DNA of 64,000 bases from Paracoccus seriniphilus (GTDB taxonomy: Bacteria; Pseudomonadota; Alphaproteobacteria; Rhodobacterales; Rhodobacteraceae). The notes beneath the pieces were generated by a model. It did not search any database. It saw only the letters and a program-made list of their open reading frames with translations, and had not been told where the DNA came from. Both the position numbers and the translations under genes were made by a program. Shown here in pieces: positions 42,487-51,893 of this stretch (positions are counted from its first letter, which is position 1; every line of letters begins with the position of its first letter). Where the stretch lies: NCBI RefSeq assembly GCF_028553745.1, contig NZ_CP067129.1, forward strand, positions 664,501 through 728,500, written 5' to 3'.

Positions 42487-43611
42487 GTGGCCGAAACCGG
42501 AAATCTGGACGCCGATCACCACGCGTTGGAAGATGAGCCGACGGCCCGTGCCTTTTTCGAACAGGTCGGGCAGATCGCGGATGTCCTGCCTGCGGCCCTG
42601 ACGGAAATGCAGCGCGACGGGTTGTTCACGACAATCGAGACGGCGGTCATGAACGGCTATCTGCAGGCGCTGTCGACCAGCATCAGGGCGCTTGCGATGA
42701 AATATCTGGTGGCCGGTCGTATTGACGGGCCGCTGCGGCGTCACGTGACCATCGACATTCACGAATCGGGTTTTCCGGTCTGGTCAGAAATCGCCCAGAC
42801 CGCCGCCGATGCGGCGCAGGCCGACGAGGAGCTGTCGCGCACCCCCACGCCCGAGGCAATCAAGGATGACATGATCCGTCAGATCGTCGGGGATCTGACG
42901 GTGCCGACCCGGCTGCAATATGCAATGTCGCAGCGGCTCTATTATCAGGCCTTGGCGGGGGGTGGGTTGTTCTGGCCGCAAATGCACCCCCAGGGCTATT
43001 GGCTGTCGGGCGCAGAGGGCGAACGTCGGCGCTGGTTGCTTCATTGGGCGGTCTATGACAGCCAGTTGAACGTGCCGGTGCTGTATCTGATGGATGTGGA
43101 TGACAGCGGGCGCCGTCCCTTGATCGAGGATGCGCGGCGCTGGCCCGAACTGCGTGCCTATCTTCTGGCGCAATCCGTGACATCGCTGCAGTTGCTGACC
43201 ATCGCGCGAGGCTTTGACAGCGATTTCGACAACCTTCACCCCATGCGGTTGCGGCGGATCGTGCTGGGCCCGATCTATTCGCAGCGTTTCACCGTGCAGC
43301 AGGGGCCAATCCGTGAGGTCCTGAAAAACGCCTATGCAGGCGAGGGCGAGGATTGGGCCATGGCCATGACTGTCGAGGATCTGCAGTCGGAAAAGGCGAT
43401 TGTCGAACCCAAGGGCTTTTTCGGCGTGGTCGAACGCCAGCTGTTCCAGTTGGACCCTTTGGCCGTCGGCCAGGGAGCCGGTTCGGTCACGCGCGCGCTG
43501 ATCCTGCCGCAGCGGCCCTATCAGGCGCTGGCAACGCTGGACCCGACCGGATTTCGCGACATGCGCAAATATGTTCCCGCTCCGGACGGGCGCGTCGCAT
43601 CCTATCGCTGA
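42487..43611 (+). CDS. Uncharacterised cytoplasmic protein of the AAA cluster
   Basis: 374 residues from a GTG start 3 nt after the coiled-coil gene, so the two are coupled. No signal or membrane segment. Conserved-looking blocks include GLFWPQMHPQGYWLSGAEG, WLLHWAVYDSQLNVPVLYLMDVDD, LRRIVLGPIYSQRFT and AKGFFGVVERQLFQLDP-like text near residue 315. I do not recognise the family. Context ties it to the AAA ATPase and DUF6638 genes downstream; an effector or adaptor role is guesswork. Confidence 0.75.
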   Translation: MAETGNLDADHHALEDEPTARAFFEQVGQIADVLPAALTEMQRDGLFTTIETAVMNGYLQALSTSIRALAMKYLVAGRIDGPLRRHVTIDIHESGFPVWSEIAQTAADAAQADEELSRTPTPEAIKDDMIRQIVGDLTVPTRLQYAMSQRLYYQALAGGGLFWPQMHPQGYWLSGAEGERRRWLLHWAVYDSQLNVPVLYLMDVDDSGRRPLIEDARRWPELRAYLLAQSVTSLQLLTIARGFDSDFDNLHPMRLRRIVLGPIYSQRFTVQQGPIREVLKNAYAGEGEDWAMAMTVEDLQSEKAIVEPKGFFGVVERQLFQLDPLAVGQGAGSVTRALILPQRPYQALATLDPTGFRDMRKYVPAPDGRVASYR

Positions 43612-43745
43612 AGGGAACAGCGAAATTGTCATGGCGATCCAATCATGTTCTGATCCATCTTGCCGGAAGGCCCCGGCACGAAGGGATCGCCTCACCGGCT
43701 TCGGGTGCGGTCATTTGTCGTGTTTTGTGATGTAAAGAGGTTGGG

Positions 43746-45671
43746 ATGGACGCCCGCAACGAAATGGAACTGCCCGAGGAAGAGATCAGGCGCTTTTACC
43801 CGCAGGCGCTGTCGCTGCTGACCGGCTTTGAACATGCGCCGCGTCTGGGGCACTCGGTGGTTGAAGCGCAGGCCGATCTGTCAGCGGGTATTGCCGCGCC
43901 CTCGCGCTTTCGACCGACCACGCCGGGCCTGCTGGGGCGAGGGACGGGGCGGGCGGATGGTGTCAATCTGCTCGAGCGGATCGAGAATGCCGGTGGGGAT
44001 GAATTGCTGACCCCTGCAGCGGCGACCCTGGCGCGGGTTCTGCGCCGTGCCGTCGCGATAGCCATGGCCGTCGCCGAGGATGTCGCCGCCCGTTCGGGTG
44101 GGGGCGAGCTGAAGCGGATCAATCTGGAAACCCGGTTGCCCGCCGCTCGGCATCGCGAATTTGCCGAGCTTCTGGCTGTCGAATCGCTTGCCGCGCTGTC
44201 GGTTCTGGCCAATGCCACGGCGTTTCTTCTGGCCGAACATGAGGGCACCTATAACGTCGAGGGTGTAACCTCGGACGAGGTGCTGACCGACAACCCGCAA
44301 ACCGCCCTGCAGGGCGCGCTGTGGGAACTGGACCAGAACCTGTCGCGTCACGCGCATGATGACCAAAGCCTGCTCGCCACGGCGCTGGCATGGGCCGAGG
44401 CGCTGTCTTCGACCGTTGCTGCGCGGGGCGAAACCGCGCCGCGCGTGGGTGCCTTTACCGGTGCCGCCTGGCGGGTGGCCGAGGATGATTTTCCCATTGC
44501 CGGTTTCGCGCCGCCTACGCGGGCACATGGCGGCCCGGTGGCGATGAGCTTCAAGAAACCCGAAGAGGTCGTCGGCAACGCCATTGCCAAGCACCAGGCC
44601 ATCCGCCTGGCGCGGATGCTGGTCGCCTATGATTTCGACCGGATGATGAACCCCTTTGTCGAGCTGGGCGGATTCGTCTTTACCTTTCTGGGCGACGGTC
44701 GGCCCGGCACCGGCAAGACGACGCTGATCCAGATGATGGCCGGGCTGATCAATGATTATTGCCTGATGGCGGGCTATCCCTTCCGCTATCGCAATCTGTC
44801 GGTGGACAGTATCGACAGCTATCAGGGCAAGTCTGGCCAGAATGCGCGGGCTTTCGTCAATGCGATCATTGACCCCAAGGTCATCGCCTTTGGCAGCATC
44901 GACGATATCGACCAGATCGCGGGGAGACGTGGCGACCGACAGTCTTCCTCGGGTCAGCAAGAGATCACCGCCGTTCTGATGGAGGCTTTTGCCGGTGCCT
45001 CGACAGTGGTGCGCGGCAATGCCACCTTCGGGATGTTTTCCAACCATGCCGAGAATATCGACGATGCCCTGCGCCAGCGTGCCTCGGCCCGCTTTCTGAT
45101 CGATGGTCCAAAGAGCCGCGATGATTACATCGATATTCTGGGCCTGTTGATGGGGCCACGGCATGATATCCCGATCGGCGATCACGACCTGATGCGCGCG
45201 CAGGCCATGCAGCGGGCGGTGGCGGCCGAATATTCCCGCCATTCGCGCCCCGCCGAGGAAGGTCTGGCGCGGGTCTTTGACAGGGTCAGCCGTGAATTCG
45301 GCCCGCTGGACAATATGGCCGATCTGGGCAGCTATCTGCATGCCATCGCCCGTGCCGAGCCTCGTTTCACAGGCCGTGCGGTCAAGAATATCACCGATGC
45401 GGTCAAGGCACGGGCCATGGATTTTGACATGCCCGACGAATGGTTCGAAACGCCCGAGCCTTTCCTGCATCAACCCTATGAGCGCAAACTCCAGATGATC
45501 GAGGCGCTGCGCAAACCGGTCACGCCCGAGATGGTCGTGCAGGAAATCAACCGCTACGCCGACAGCGAATGGCGCTATGCCGAGAATGCCGATGAAAGGG
45601 CCATTCAGGAGGCGGTGCGGAGCATGGAGCGCATGGCCGAGGCCCGTCGCAGATTCGAGGGCGGAGGATGA
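43746..45671 (+). CDS. AAA family ATPase of unknown system
   Basis: 641 residues. A helical N-terminal region of about 270 residues, unrecognised, precedes a single AAA module: Walker A GRPGTGKT (318-325), Walker B FGSIDDID (382-389) followed by QIAGRRG, sensor-1 region GNATFGMFSN (425-433), and paired arginines ALRQRAS (443, 445) as candidate fingers. Asp replaces Glu at the last Walker B position (D387), which could slow hydrolysis. The C-terminal 180 residues are helical. The SIDDIDQIAGRR text is like classical remodelling AAA proteins. It is 134 nt after the preceding gene and is likely the motor of this block. Confidence 0.85.
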   Translation: MDARNEMELPEEEIRRFYPQALSLLTGFEHAPRLGHSVVEAQADLSAGIAAPSRFRPTTPGLLGRGTGRADGVNLLERIENAGGDELLTPAAATLARVLRRAVAIAMAVAEDVAARSGGGELKRINLETRLPAARHREFAELLAVESLAALSVLANATAFLLAEHEGTYNVEGVTSDEVLTDNPQTALQGALWELDQNLSRHAHDDQSLLATALAWAEALSSTVAARGETAPRVGAFTGAAWRVAEDDFPIAGFAPPTRAHGGPVAMSFKKPEEVVGNAIAKHQAIRLARMLVAYDFDRMMNPFVELGGFVFTFLGDGRPGTGKTTLIQMMAGLINDYCLMAGYPFRYRNLSVDSIDSYQGKSGQNARAFVNAIIDPKVIAFGSIDDIDQIAGRRGDRQSSSGQQEITAVLMEAFAGASTVVRGNATFGMFSNHAENIDDALRQRASARFLIDGPKSRDDYIDILGLLMGPRHDIPIGDHDLMRAQAMQRAVAAEYSRHSRPAEEGLARVFDRVSREFGPLDNMADLGSYLHAIARAEPRFTGRAVKNITDAVKARAMDFDMPDEWFETPEPFLHQPYERKLQMIEALRKPVTPEMVVQEINRYADSEWRYAENADERAIQEAVRSMERMAEARRRFEGGG

Positions 45672-45714
45672 AAACGCCCCCCATGACCGCCCGGCGCAAC
45701 AAGGCTGTTGCAAG

Positions 45715-47106
45715 GTGAGACGGCTGATCGAAAAAGGCCTGATGTTTGGCAATCTGATCCGGGTGGATTCACCGGCATGGCTGGGATTGTATAACCGGGC
45801 CTTGGCCAGGCTGACCGGACGGGAAACCGCGCTAGGCGAATTTCACATCGACATCAGCGGCTTTTCACCCGAGGTCGGGGATGAGTTGGGCGACATGGAC
45901 TATCTGTCTCCCAGGGGCGGGGAACGACAGTTCATCCTGCTGACGACGGAACAGAAAACCGCGCCCTTGCTGAATTCCGAACTGTCGGTGCTGCGCGATG
46001 TTCTGCGCCGGTTCATCACCGAAAATGAAAGCCAGCTGTTCAGCCTGACGGCGCGGGATGCCGTGATCGGCCAGATCGACGACCGGGTCTGGTCACTTGA
46101 GACCCCCGCCGATCTGGCGACATTGCGCCATCTGAGCATCGAGGCCGATACGACCGGCAACCATGTCGCCGAAGCCGAGCGGCTGGGCGAAATGATCGAC
46201 CGCTTCCGCAGCCGACCCGATGCCTGGTGGGACGATGTGCTGATCGCCCGGATGATCGAACAGGCCCGAAAATCCGGAGATGTGCTGCGCAATCCGGTGC
46301 GGCTGGCCCATACCCAATTCGCCATGCCCGATTTCTGGACGGCGGATTTCGGCGGCGTCTATGTCATCCGCTCATGCCAGCAACCGGCGATGATCTTTGC
46401 AGAGGCGAAGCAACAGGTCGAAGTCTCGGGCTTTCTGACGCTTTCGCTGGATGACAGGCATCAGGTCGCGGCCTGGCTTGCCCGCAACGCTCTGGCCGAA
46501 CCGATCATCAATGCAAACGGTGCGGATGCGGCGGCGATCCTGCGTCAGAAGATCGACTTCATTCTGGCTGATGCCGCGATAGGCCTGGGCATTGAGACAG
46601 GCAGTGGCAGTCGCAGCGAACTGCGCCGAGCGGCGGCCCGGATGGGGCCGGACCTGCCTGACGAGATATCCGGGCTGTCCGCGCTGCATCGCTATGCCGA
46701 AAGCGGCGGTGACTGGCCGGTGATCGACAGCGGCGACCCGGCCTATTTCTATGCCTTGCGCGCCACTTCGGGCCCATTGCGCGACCTGATCAACAGGTTG
46801 TTGTCCGAACTGGCCCCCCGCGATGTCCGGCAGCTGTTCATCACTCATAAACCGCTGTTCTATAAATTGTATCAAGGCTGGCCGGACAGCCAGCGGGACT
46901 ATGTGGTGGGCATTCTGGCGCGGGAATACGCGATGGACAAACAGGGCACGCGCGAGGCGCTGTTCGGCGCCGAGCCGGACATGAGCGAGACCGGGAGTGC
47001 ACCGGCACGCTCTGGCCCATGGGGTCCGGCCCGTGTTAAGCTGGCCGAGGCCGCGCTGGTCCGGCCGGCCGGACCATGGGGTCGTGCATCCGGAGGGAAC
47101 GATTGA
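45715..47106 (+). CDS. DUF6638 family protein
   Basis: 463 residues from a GTG start giving MRRLIEKGLMFGNLIRVDSPAW, the family's expected N-terminus; the in-frame ATG at 45577 lies inside the AAA gene. Recognisable blocks: ALGEFHIDISGFSPEVGDELGD, QFILLTTEQKTAPLLNSELS, FITENESQLFSLTARDAV, WDDVLIARMIEQARKSGDVLRNPV and FWTADFGGVYVIRS. It is cytoplasmic and uncharacterised, found in Rhodobacteraceae next to the same AAA and membrane genes. The end overlaps the next start (TTGA). Confidence 0.82.
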   Translation: MRRLIEKGLMFGNLIRVDSPAWLGLYNRALARLTGRETALGEFHIDISGFSPEVGDELGDMDYLSPRGGERQFILLTTEQKTAPLLNSELSVLRDVLRRFITENESQLFSLTARDAVIGQIDDRVWSLETPADLATLRHLSIEADTTGNHVAEAERLGEMIDRFRSRPDAWWDDVLIARMIEQARKSGDVLRNPVRLAHTQFAMPDFWTADFGGVYVIRSCQQPAMIFAEAKQQVEVSGFLTLSLDDRHQVAAWLARNALAEPIINANGADAAAILRQKIDFILADAAIGLGIETGSGSRSELRRAAARMGPDLPDEISGLSALHRYAESGGDWPVIDSGDPAYFYALRATSGPLRDLINRLLSELAPRDVRQLFITHKPLFYKLYQGWPDSQRDYVVGILAREYAMDKQGTREALFGAEPDMSETGSAPARSGPWGPARVKLAEAALVRPAGPWGRASGGND

Positions 47107-47384
47107 TAGCGCTGTTCCGCCTGATCGTATTGGTGTTTCTGCTGGAAGCGATGTTCTATCTGCTGCTGCGGATCTATATACGATCCCTGCGCCGTGAGCG
47201 TCTTGAAGAAATCTGGGATGAACGCCATCCCGACAAGGCGGGCGACAGCGCAGCGCGGGATGAATTCCTGCGCAAGTCGATGGTCGGATTCGACCGCACA
47301 TTGAAGTCCCGGCTGCTGTGGCTGGTCTTCATCCTTCCGACAATGGCGATCATGGGGATCGTCTATTGGGTGAACTGGCAGTAG
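47103..47384 (+). CDS. Small two-helix membrane protein of the AAA cluster
   Basis: 93 residues from a TTG start overlapping the DUF6638 stop, with GGAGGG 5-6 nt upstream; an in-frame ATG at 47076 would place that ribosome site inside the gene. Helix 1 is LFRLIVLVFLLEAMFYLLL, then a charged cytoplasmic loop (RRERLEEIWDERHPD, DEFLRKSMVGFDRTLKSR), and helix 2 is LLWLVFILPTMAIMGIVYW. It may anchor the cluster at the membrane. No known family recognised. The DUF1523 gene follows 12 nt later. Confidence 0.8.
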   Translation: MIALFRLIVLVFLLEAMFYLLLRIYIRSLRRERLEEIWDERHPDKAGDSAARDEFLRKSMVGFDRTLKSRLLWLVFILPTMAIMGIVYWVNWQ

Positions 47385-47396
47385 GAGCCGCCGCAT

Positions 47397-48092
47397 ATGT
47401 TCCATTACGTCAAGGTTGTTCTCGGGGTGTTGCTGGGGATCGTGGTGTTCATGTTCCTGGACTATAGCCTGCCTTCGAAGAACACTGTCCGGATCACCAA
47501 TACCTACAACCGGCTGACCTCGATCACCTCGTCCAATGCCATGTTCTATGCCGCCGAGGACACCGGCACGGTCGAGAATGCCTCGGGACAGCGGGATGTG
47601 CGTTTCTTCGAAACCGTGCGGCCCAATGGCAAGGTCTATGTCTATCGCAATGAGGATACCGGCTGGATCTGGCCGCCCTATTTCAAATATGACAGCGCCA
47701 ATCTGCATGCCGAGGCAACCAATCTGCGTTCGACATCGGCGGATCCGCAATGGGTCAGCATTACCTCCTATGGCTGGCGTATCCCTTGGCTGACCGCCTA
47801 TCCCAATGCGATTTCGATCGACACGCTTGCCGGCCCGGATGAGCGGCCCCGCAACTGGGGCGCGATGGTCATCTGCCTTGTGCTGCTGGTGTTTCTGGCG
47901 CTGTTCTGGCGGATGTGGGCACAGTTCCGCGAACGCACCATTGATCCGGTGGTGGATCAGGTCGATCAGGCTTGGGACCGGGTCGAAGATGGTGCCGATG
48001 CCGCACGCGACCATATCTCGACCAGCACTGCCAGCGCACAGGGCAGGTTCAGGCGCTGGCTGGACAGCTTCAAGGGCAAGCCGCGCAAATAG
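47397..48092 (+). CDS. DUF1523 membrane protein
   Basis: 231 residues. An N-terminal helix (YVKVVLGVLLGIVVFMFLDY), a periplasmic domain containing SKNTVRITNTYNRLTSI, VRFFETVRPNGKVYVYRNEDTGWIWPPYFKYD and SITSYGWRIPWLTAYPNAIS, then a second helix (AMVICLVLLVFLALFW) and a helical, charged cytoplasmic tail. This is the DUF1523 consensus. Function unknown; it would present a periplasmic sensor or partner domain for the AAA cluster. AGGAGCC lies upstream. Confidence 0.85.
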   Translation: MFHYVKVVLGVLLGIVVFMFLDYSLPSKNTVRITNTYNRLTSITSSNAMFYAAEDTGTVENASGQRDVRFFETVRPNGKVYVYRNEDTGWIWPPYFKYDSANLHAEATNLRSTSADPQWVSITSYGWRIPWLTAYPNAISIDTLAGPDERPRNWGAMVICLVLLVFLALFWRMWAQFRERTIDPVVDQVDQAWDRVEDGADAARDHISTSTASAQGRFRRWLDSFKGKPRK

Positions 48093-48104
48093 CCAAAGCG
48101 GTTG

Positions 48105-48126
48105 TCAGGGGGTCAGCGCCCCCTGA
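48105..48126. terminator. Terminator-like hairpin between DUF1523 and the ABC permease
   Basis: A perfect 8-bp stem (48105-48112 with 48119-48126) and six-base loop in the converging-gene junction; it covers the stop codon of the minus-strand permease. There is no T-tract. Confidence 0.5.
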
Positions 48127-49105
48127 TCCGGGGATCCATGGCATCGCGCAGCCCGTCCCCGATATAATTCACGCAGAGAACCGTCAGGGAAATGAACACG
48201 CCGGGCAGGATCACGCGGCTGGGATAAAGAACCATCTGGTCCACGGCATCAAAGAGCAATCGCCCCCAGGTCGGGAAATCTGGCGGAAAGCCCAGCCCCA
48301 GAAAGCTGAGCGCGCTTTCGGTGATGATCGCGGTGGCAATGCCCAGAGTGGCAGCGACCATGATCGGCGACAGCACATTGGGCAGCACATGTCGCAGGAT
48401 CATCCGTCGCGGTGGCGTCCCGATCGAGCGCGCGGCCAGGATGAATTCGCGCTCTTTCAGGCCCAGGACATCGCCACGGACAATCCGCGCGGCCTGCATC
48501 CAGCTTGTCGCGCCAATGGCGGTCACGATCAGGATGAAAATGCCCATCGCCGGGCCGAATGCCTTGGACAGGGGCTCGCGAAACAGCGTCACCATCAGCA
48601 GCAGCAAGGGCAGCAGGGGCAGGGCAAGAAACAACTCGGTCAGCCGCATCAATGGCGCGTCGAGCCGTTTGAAATAGCCCGACATCACACCGATAAAGCC
48701 GCCAAGCGTGATGGCGATGATCATGGCGGTCAGACCGACGGCAATCGACACCCGCCCGCCGGCCATCAACCGGGCCAGCATGTCGCGCCCCAGTTGATCG
48801 GTGCCAAGCGGATGGGCAGCAACAAAGCCCGAATTGCGCGCCCTGATATCGACATAGGTCGGATCGATGGTCCAGACATAGGGCCCAAGCGAGACGAACA
48901 GCAGCACGCCGATGAACAGAACCAGCGCGATCATGGCGCCGCGATGGCTGCGGAACTGGCGCCAGACATCGCGCCACTGGCTGCGGGTTTGCCCGGCATG
49001 CTGTGGATCGTCAGGGGGCAGGGCCGAGGTTGCCGCCGCCCCTGCAGCGGTTTCGTCGATCAGTTCGGCAGTATCCAGACGGCGCTGCTTTTCGGAATCA
49101 ATCAT
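48113..49105 (-). CDS. Peptide-type ABC transporter permease (DppC/OppC-like)
   Basis: 330 residues. A cytoplasmic N-terminus (about 60 residues) precedes six predicted helices. HPLGTDQLGRDMLARLMAGGRVSIAVGL is the conserved DppC entry, and the EAA loop reads REFILAARSIGTPPRRMILRHVLPN. The start MIDSEKQRRLD overlaps the upstream permease stop by 8 nt. It forms the translocation pathway with the other permease; energy comes from the divergent double ATPase. Confidence 0.92.
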   Translation of the reverse strand: MIDSEKQRRLDTAELIDETAAGAAATSALPPDDPQHAGQTRSQWRDVWRQFRSHRGAMIALVLFIGVLLFVSLGPYVWTIDPTYVDIRARNSGFVAAHPLGTDQLGRDMLARLMAGGRVSIAVGLTAMIIAITLGGFIGVMSGYFKRLDAPLMRLTELFLALPLLPLLLLMVTLFREPLSKAFGPAMGIFILIVTAIGATSWMQAARIVRGDVLGLKEREFILAARSIGTPPRRMILRHVLPNVLSPIMVAATLGIATAIITESALSFLGLGFPPDFPTWGRLLFDAVDQMVLYPSRVILPGVFISLTVLCVNYIGDGLRDAMDPRIRGR

Positions 49106-50105
49106 AGCGGATCCTCGGGTCCAGAACGCCATAGAGAATATCTGCGATCAGAGTGAAGGTGACGATCAGGATCGCAAAGATGAAGGTCAGCGTCAGCACC
49201 ATGGGAAGATCATTGGCGTGGATCGCACTGATCAGCAACTGCCCCAGCCCGTTCACCTTGAAGACCTGTTCGGTGATGATCGCCCCGCCAAAGACGGTCG
49301 GCAGCCCCAGCGCGATGACGGTGACAACCGGGATCAGGCTGTTTCGCAGCACATGCTTCAGAACGACGGTGCGTTCGCCCAGCCCCTTGGCCCGCGCGGT
49401 GCGCACATAGTCCTGTCCCAGGTTGTCCAGCATCGAGGCCCGCATGAAGCGGCTGATCTGCGCGGCGTTATACAGCGCCAGAACCGTGACCGGCATGACC
49501 ATCTGGCGCATCTGGGCCAGGAAGCTGTCCCAGTCAGTCACTTCAAGCGTGGTGTCATAGACCGAAGGGAACCATTGCAGCTTGACCCCGAAGATGATGA
49601 TCAGAACGACGCCGGTAAAGAAGGTCGGCATCGAGAAGCCGATCATCGAGATGAAGGTGCCCAGCTGGTCGAACCAGCTGTATTGCCTGTAGGCAGACAG
49701 GATGCCGATCGGGATCGCGATCAGGATCCCGACCAGATAGGACATGCCGACGACCGTCAGAGTCTGGGGAACACGCTGCGCGATCACATCGAATACCGGG
49801 CTGCGGGACTGAAAACTGATGACCCGCTGCGCACCCTGGCTGAAATCGGTCCCGAAGGCCTGATCCCACCAGTAGAGCGGTTCGACCCAGAAGAACTGCT
49901 TCAGCCACAGCACATAGCGAATATACCAGGCCTGCCCCAGGCCAAGGGCCTCACGCATCTTCTCTTTGACCTCGGGGGGAACTGTCAGCGGCACGTCGCC
50001 AAGCGGATCGCCCGGTGATGCCTCGAGCAAGAGAAAGATCACCAATGAGATGAACAGCAGCGTCGGCACCGCCAGAAGCAATCGACGTATCGTGAAGTTC
50101 AGCAT
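49098..50105 (-). CDS. Peptide-type ABC transporter permease (DppB/OppB-like)
   Basis: 335 residues with six predicted helices. MLNFTIRRLLLAVPTLLFISLVIFLLL opens the protein; the EAA loop is QDYVRTARAKGLGERTVVLKHVLRN. Its C-terminus DILYGVLDPRIRYD is typical of the B subunit. It follows the binding-protein gene by 25 nt and overlaps the next permease by 8 nt. The longer frame up to 50213 overlaps the binding-protein gene and is rejected. Confidence 0.93.
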   Translation of the reverse strand: MLNFTIRRLLLAVPTLLFISLVIFLLLEASPGDPLGDVPLTVPPEVKEKMREALGLGQAWYIRYVLWLKQFFWVEPLYWWDQAFGTDFSQGAQRVISFQSRSPVFDVIAQRVPQTLTVVGMSYLVGILIAIPIGILSAYRQYSWFDQLGTFISMIGFSMPTFFTGVVLIIIFGVKLQWFPSVYDTTLEVTDWDSFLAQMRQMVMPVTVLALYNAAQISRFMRASMLDNLGQDYVRTARAKGLGERTVVLKHVLRNSLIPVVTVIALGLPTVFGGAIITEQVFKVNGLGQLLISAIHANDLPMVLTLTFIFAILIVTFTLIADILYGVLDPRIRYD

Positions 50106-50130
50106 GCGGCCCTCGGCTCTTGGCGTGATC

Positions 50131-51825
50131 TCATTCGGTGCGATACCAGTCGGCGATATTCCAAAGCTGACCTTCCCAGCCGTTGGGGCTGATTCCGGCC
50201 AGAGAATTGACATGGGCCGAGACCATCCCGCGATGGATCAGCGGCAGCATGTAATGTCCGTCGTGGGTCAGCATCGCCTCCAGTTCCCGCGCCAGATCCT
50301 GACGCTCTTGCAGATCGGCGGTCCGGTGCAACTGCGCGATGCCATCATCATAGGCCGGATCGCAGAAGCGCGTCGGGTTCTTGCCCTGCCATTGGTTCTC
50401 GGGCGAGGGGATGTTCGCGCAGACAAACTTGTTCAGGAAGGATGCCGGATCTGGCGAATAGAAGGCATCGGTATACATCTGCGCATCGGCATGGAATTTC
50501 TGCAGCGAGTCCGGGTTTTCCTGATCACCCCCGAAAAAGACCGACCCCTCGACGGTTTTCAATTCGGTCTGGACGCCGATTTCCGACCACCACTGCTTGA
50601 TCAGCGCCTGCACGTCCTGACGCACGGAATTGACGCTTGTCTGGAACACCAGAGACAGCGCGATACCGTCCTTTTCCCGGATGCCATTGGCGCCGGGCAG
50701 CCATCCGGCCTGATCCAGAACCTCATTGGCTCCGGCGATGTCCTGGGCAAAGCAGGCCTCGGGATCAAGCGGCGCGAAAGCTGGCGGTGTGGGCACGATG
50801 CTGCAGGTCGCCTTGCCCGCCGGCCCATAGGTCAGCTCGGCCAGCAAGGGGCGGTCGATCGCCATGGACAGCGCCTTGCGCACCGCCGGATCGGTCAGGA
50901 AGGGATGGGGATGGGCGGTGGTCGAACGTTCCTCGGGCGGCAGGCCAAAGCCGGGGTCGGTCTGGTTCAGCTCGATCCGTTCGACCATTGATCCAAAGGC
51001 TGCGGTCAATGATCCATTGCTGCCTTCGACCATCGCGGCCACGACATCGGGGGCAAGCTGCAGATTCCATGCAAAGTCAAACTCGCCCGTTTCCAGAACC
51101 GCGCGCGCCGCCGCCATGGCATTGCCGCCACCCTTGATCGTGACCGAGGAAAACGCCGGCTTGTCAGCCTCGCGGTAATGAGGGTTGATGTCGAACTGCA
51201 CGACATCACCGGGCAGGAAGTTGGTGACCTTGAAGGGGCCGGTGCCGATCGGGCCGAAATTCTGTTCGGTGCAACTGGCACCTGCCGCGCCAAGGCATGG
51301 TTCGAACTGGGCCTTTTGCAGAACCGGCGTGCGCTGGCCGACGAAGGCCTGCAGCGGAACATATTTCGGCTGGTCGAAATTGATGCGCAGGGTGGTTTCG
51401 TCAATCACCTCGACCGAACTGATGTTCTCGAACTCGTCCAGCACCGCGCAGCCAAAGCCGGGTGCCATGCAGTAATCCGCGGTGAATTTCACATCCTCGG
51501 CGGTGACGGGCGTCCCGTCGGACCACAACAGGCCGGGTTTCAGCTTCCATGTGACCGAACGATAGTCTTCGGCGATGCCGCCATTCTCGATGCTGGGAAT
51601 TTCCTGCGCCAGCCGCGGGGTCATCGTGCCGTCATCCTCGACGATGGCCAGCGGCTCGACGGCCAGGCCGGCTGGTTCGACATCTTTCGCGCTTGTGGAC
51701 AGATACGGGTTCAGCACCATTGCGGCCTGCCAATACAGGGCGCGCAACTCGCCATCGGTTCCGCGTTCGGCAATGGCAGGGCTGGCGACCATCAGGGCCA
51801 GCACAGAGGCAACAATCCGATTCAT
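50131..51825 (-). CDS. ABC transporter substrate-binding protein, family 5 (copy proximal to permeases)
   Basis: 564 residues. The signal peptide MNRIVASVLALMVASPAIA cleaves before ERGTDGELRALYWQAAMVLNPYLS. The family 5 core includes VTWKLKPGLLWSDGTPVTAEDVKF, NFGPIGTGPFKVTNFLPGD and VRKALSMAIDRPLLAELTYG. It is the paralogue of the protein encoded at 51894-53597: many identical stretches (e.g. ALIKQWWSEIGV, AVLETGEFD, NQWQGKN versus NQWQGEN). The ligand is probably a peptide or similar amide; it cannot be fixed from sequence. Confidence 0.92.
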   Translation of the reverse strand: MNRIVASVLALMVASPAIAERGTDGELRALYWQAAMVLNPYLSTSAKDVEPAGLAVEPLAIVEDDGTMTPRLAQEIPSIENGGIAEDYRSVTWKLKPGLLWSDGTPVTAEDVKFTADYCMAPGFGCAVLDEFENISSVEVIDETTLRINFDQPKYVPLQAFVGQRTPVLQKAQFEPCLGAAGASCTEQNFGPIGTGPFKVTNFLPGDVVQFDINPHYREADKPAFSSVTIKGGGNAMAAARAVLETGEFDFAWNLQLAPDVVAAMVEGSNGSLTAAFGSMVERIELNQTDPGFGLPPEERSTTAHPHPFLTDPAVRKALSMAIDRPLLAELTYGPAGKATCSIVPTPPAFAPLDPEACFAQDIAGANEVLDQAGWLPGANGIREKDGIALSLVFQTSVNSVRQDVQALIKQWWSEIGVQTELKTVEGSVFFGGDQENPDSLQKFHADAQMYTDAFYSPDPASFLNKFVCANIPSPENQWQGKNPTRFCDPAYDDGIAQLHRTADLQERQDLARELEAMLTHDGHYMLPLIHRGMVSAHVNSLAGISPNGWEGQLWNIADWYRTE

Positions 51826-51852
51826 TATCCGTCCCTTGTTCTTGAATGTCAT

Positions 51853-51884
51853 GGCTCTGGCCCGTCATCCGAGAGGCCAGAGCC
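51853..51884 (-). other. Intercistronic hairpin between the two binding-protein genes
   Basis: GGCTCTGGCC (51853-51862) pairs exactly with GGCCAGAGCC (51875-51884) around a 12-nt loop, 10 nt after the upstream gene's stop (on the minus strand). There is no T-tract, so partial termination or protection of the upstream binding-protein mRNA from 3' decay is more likely than full termination. Confidence 0.6.
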
Positions 51885-51893
51885 GGGTTCAGC

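Noticed and set aside
43881..45752. 623-codon minus-strand frame across the AAA gene
   Set aside because: Shadow; the plus-strand reading contains Walker A, Walker B and arginine finger.
47972..49156. 394-codon plus-strand frame across the first ABC permease
   Set aside because: It overlaps the DUF1523 end and is antisense to a permease with a clear EAA loop; its Gln/His/Asp-rich composition is typical of antisense frames here.
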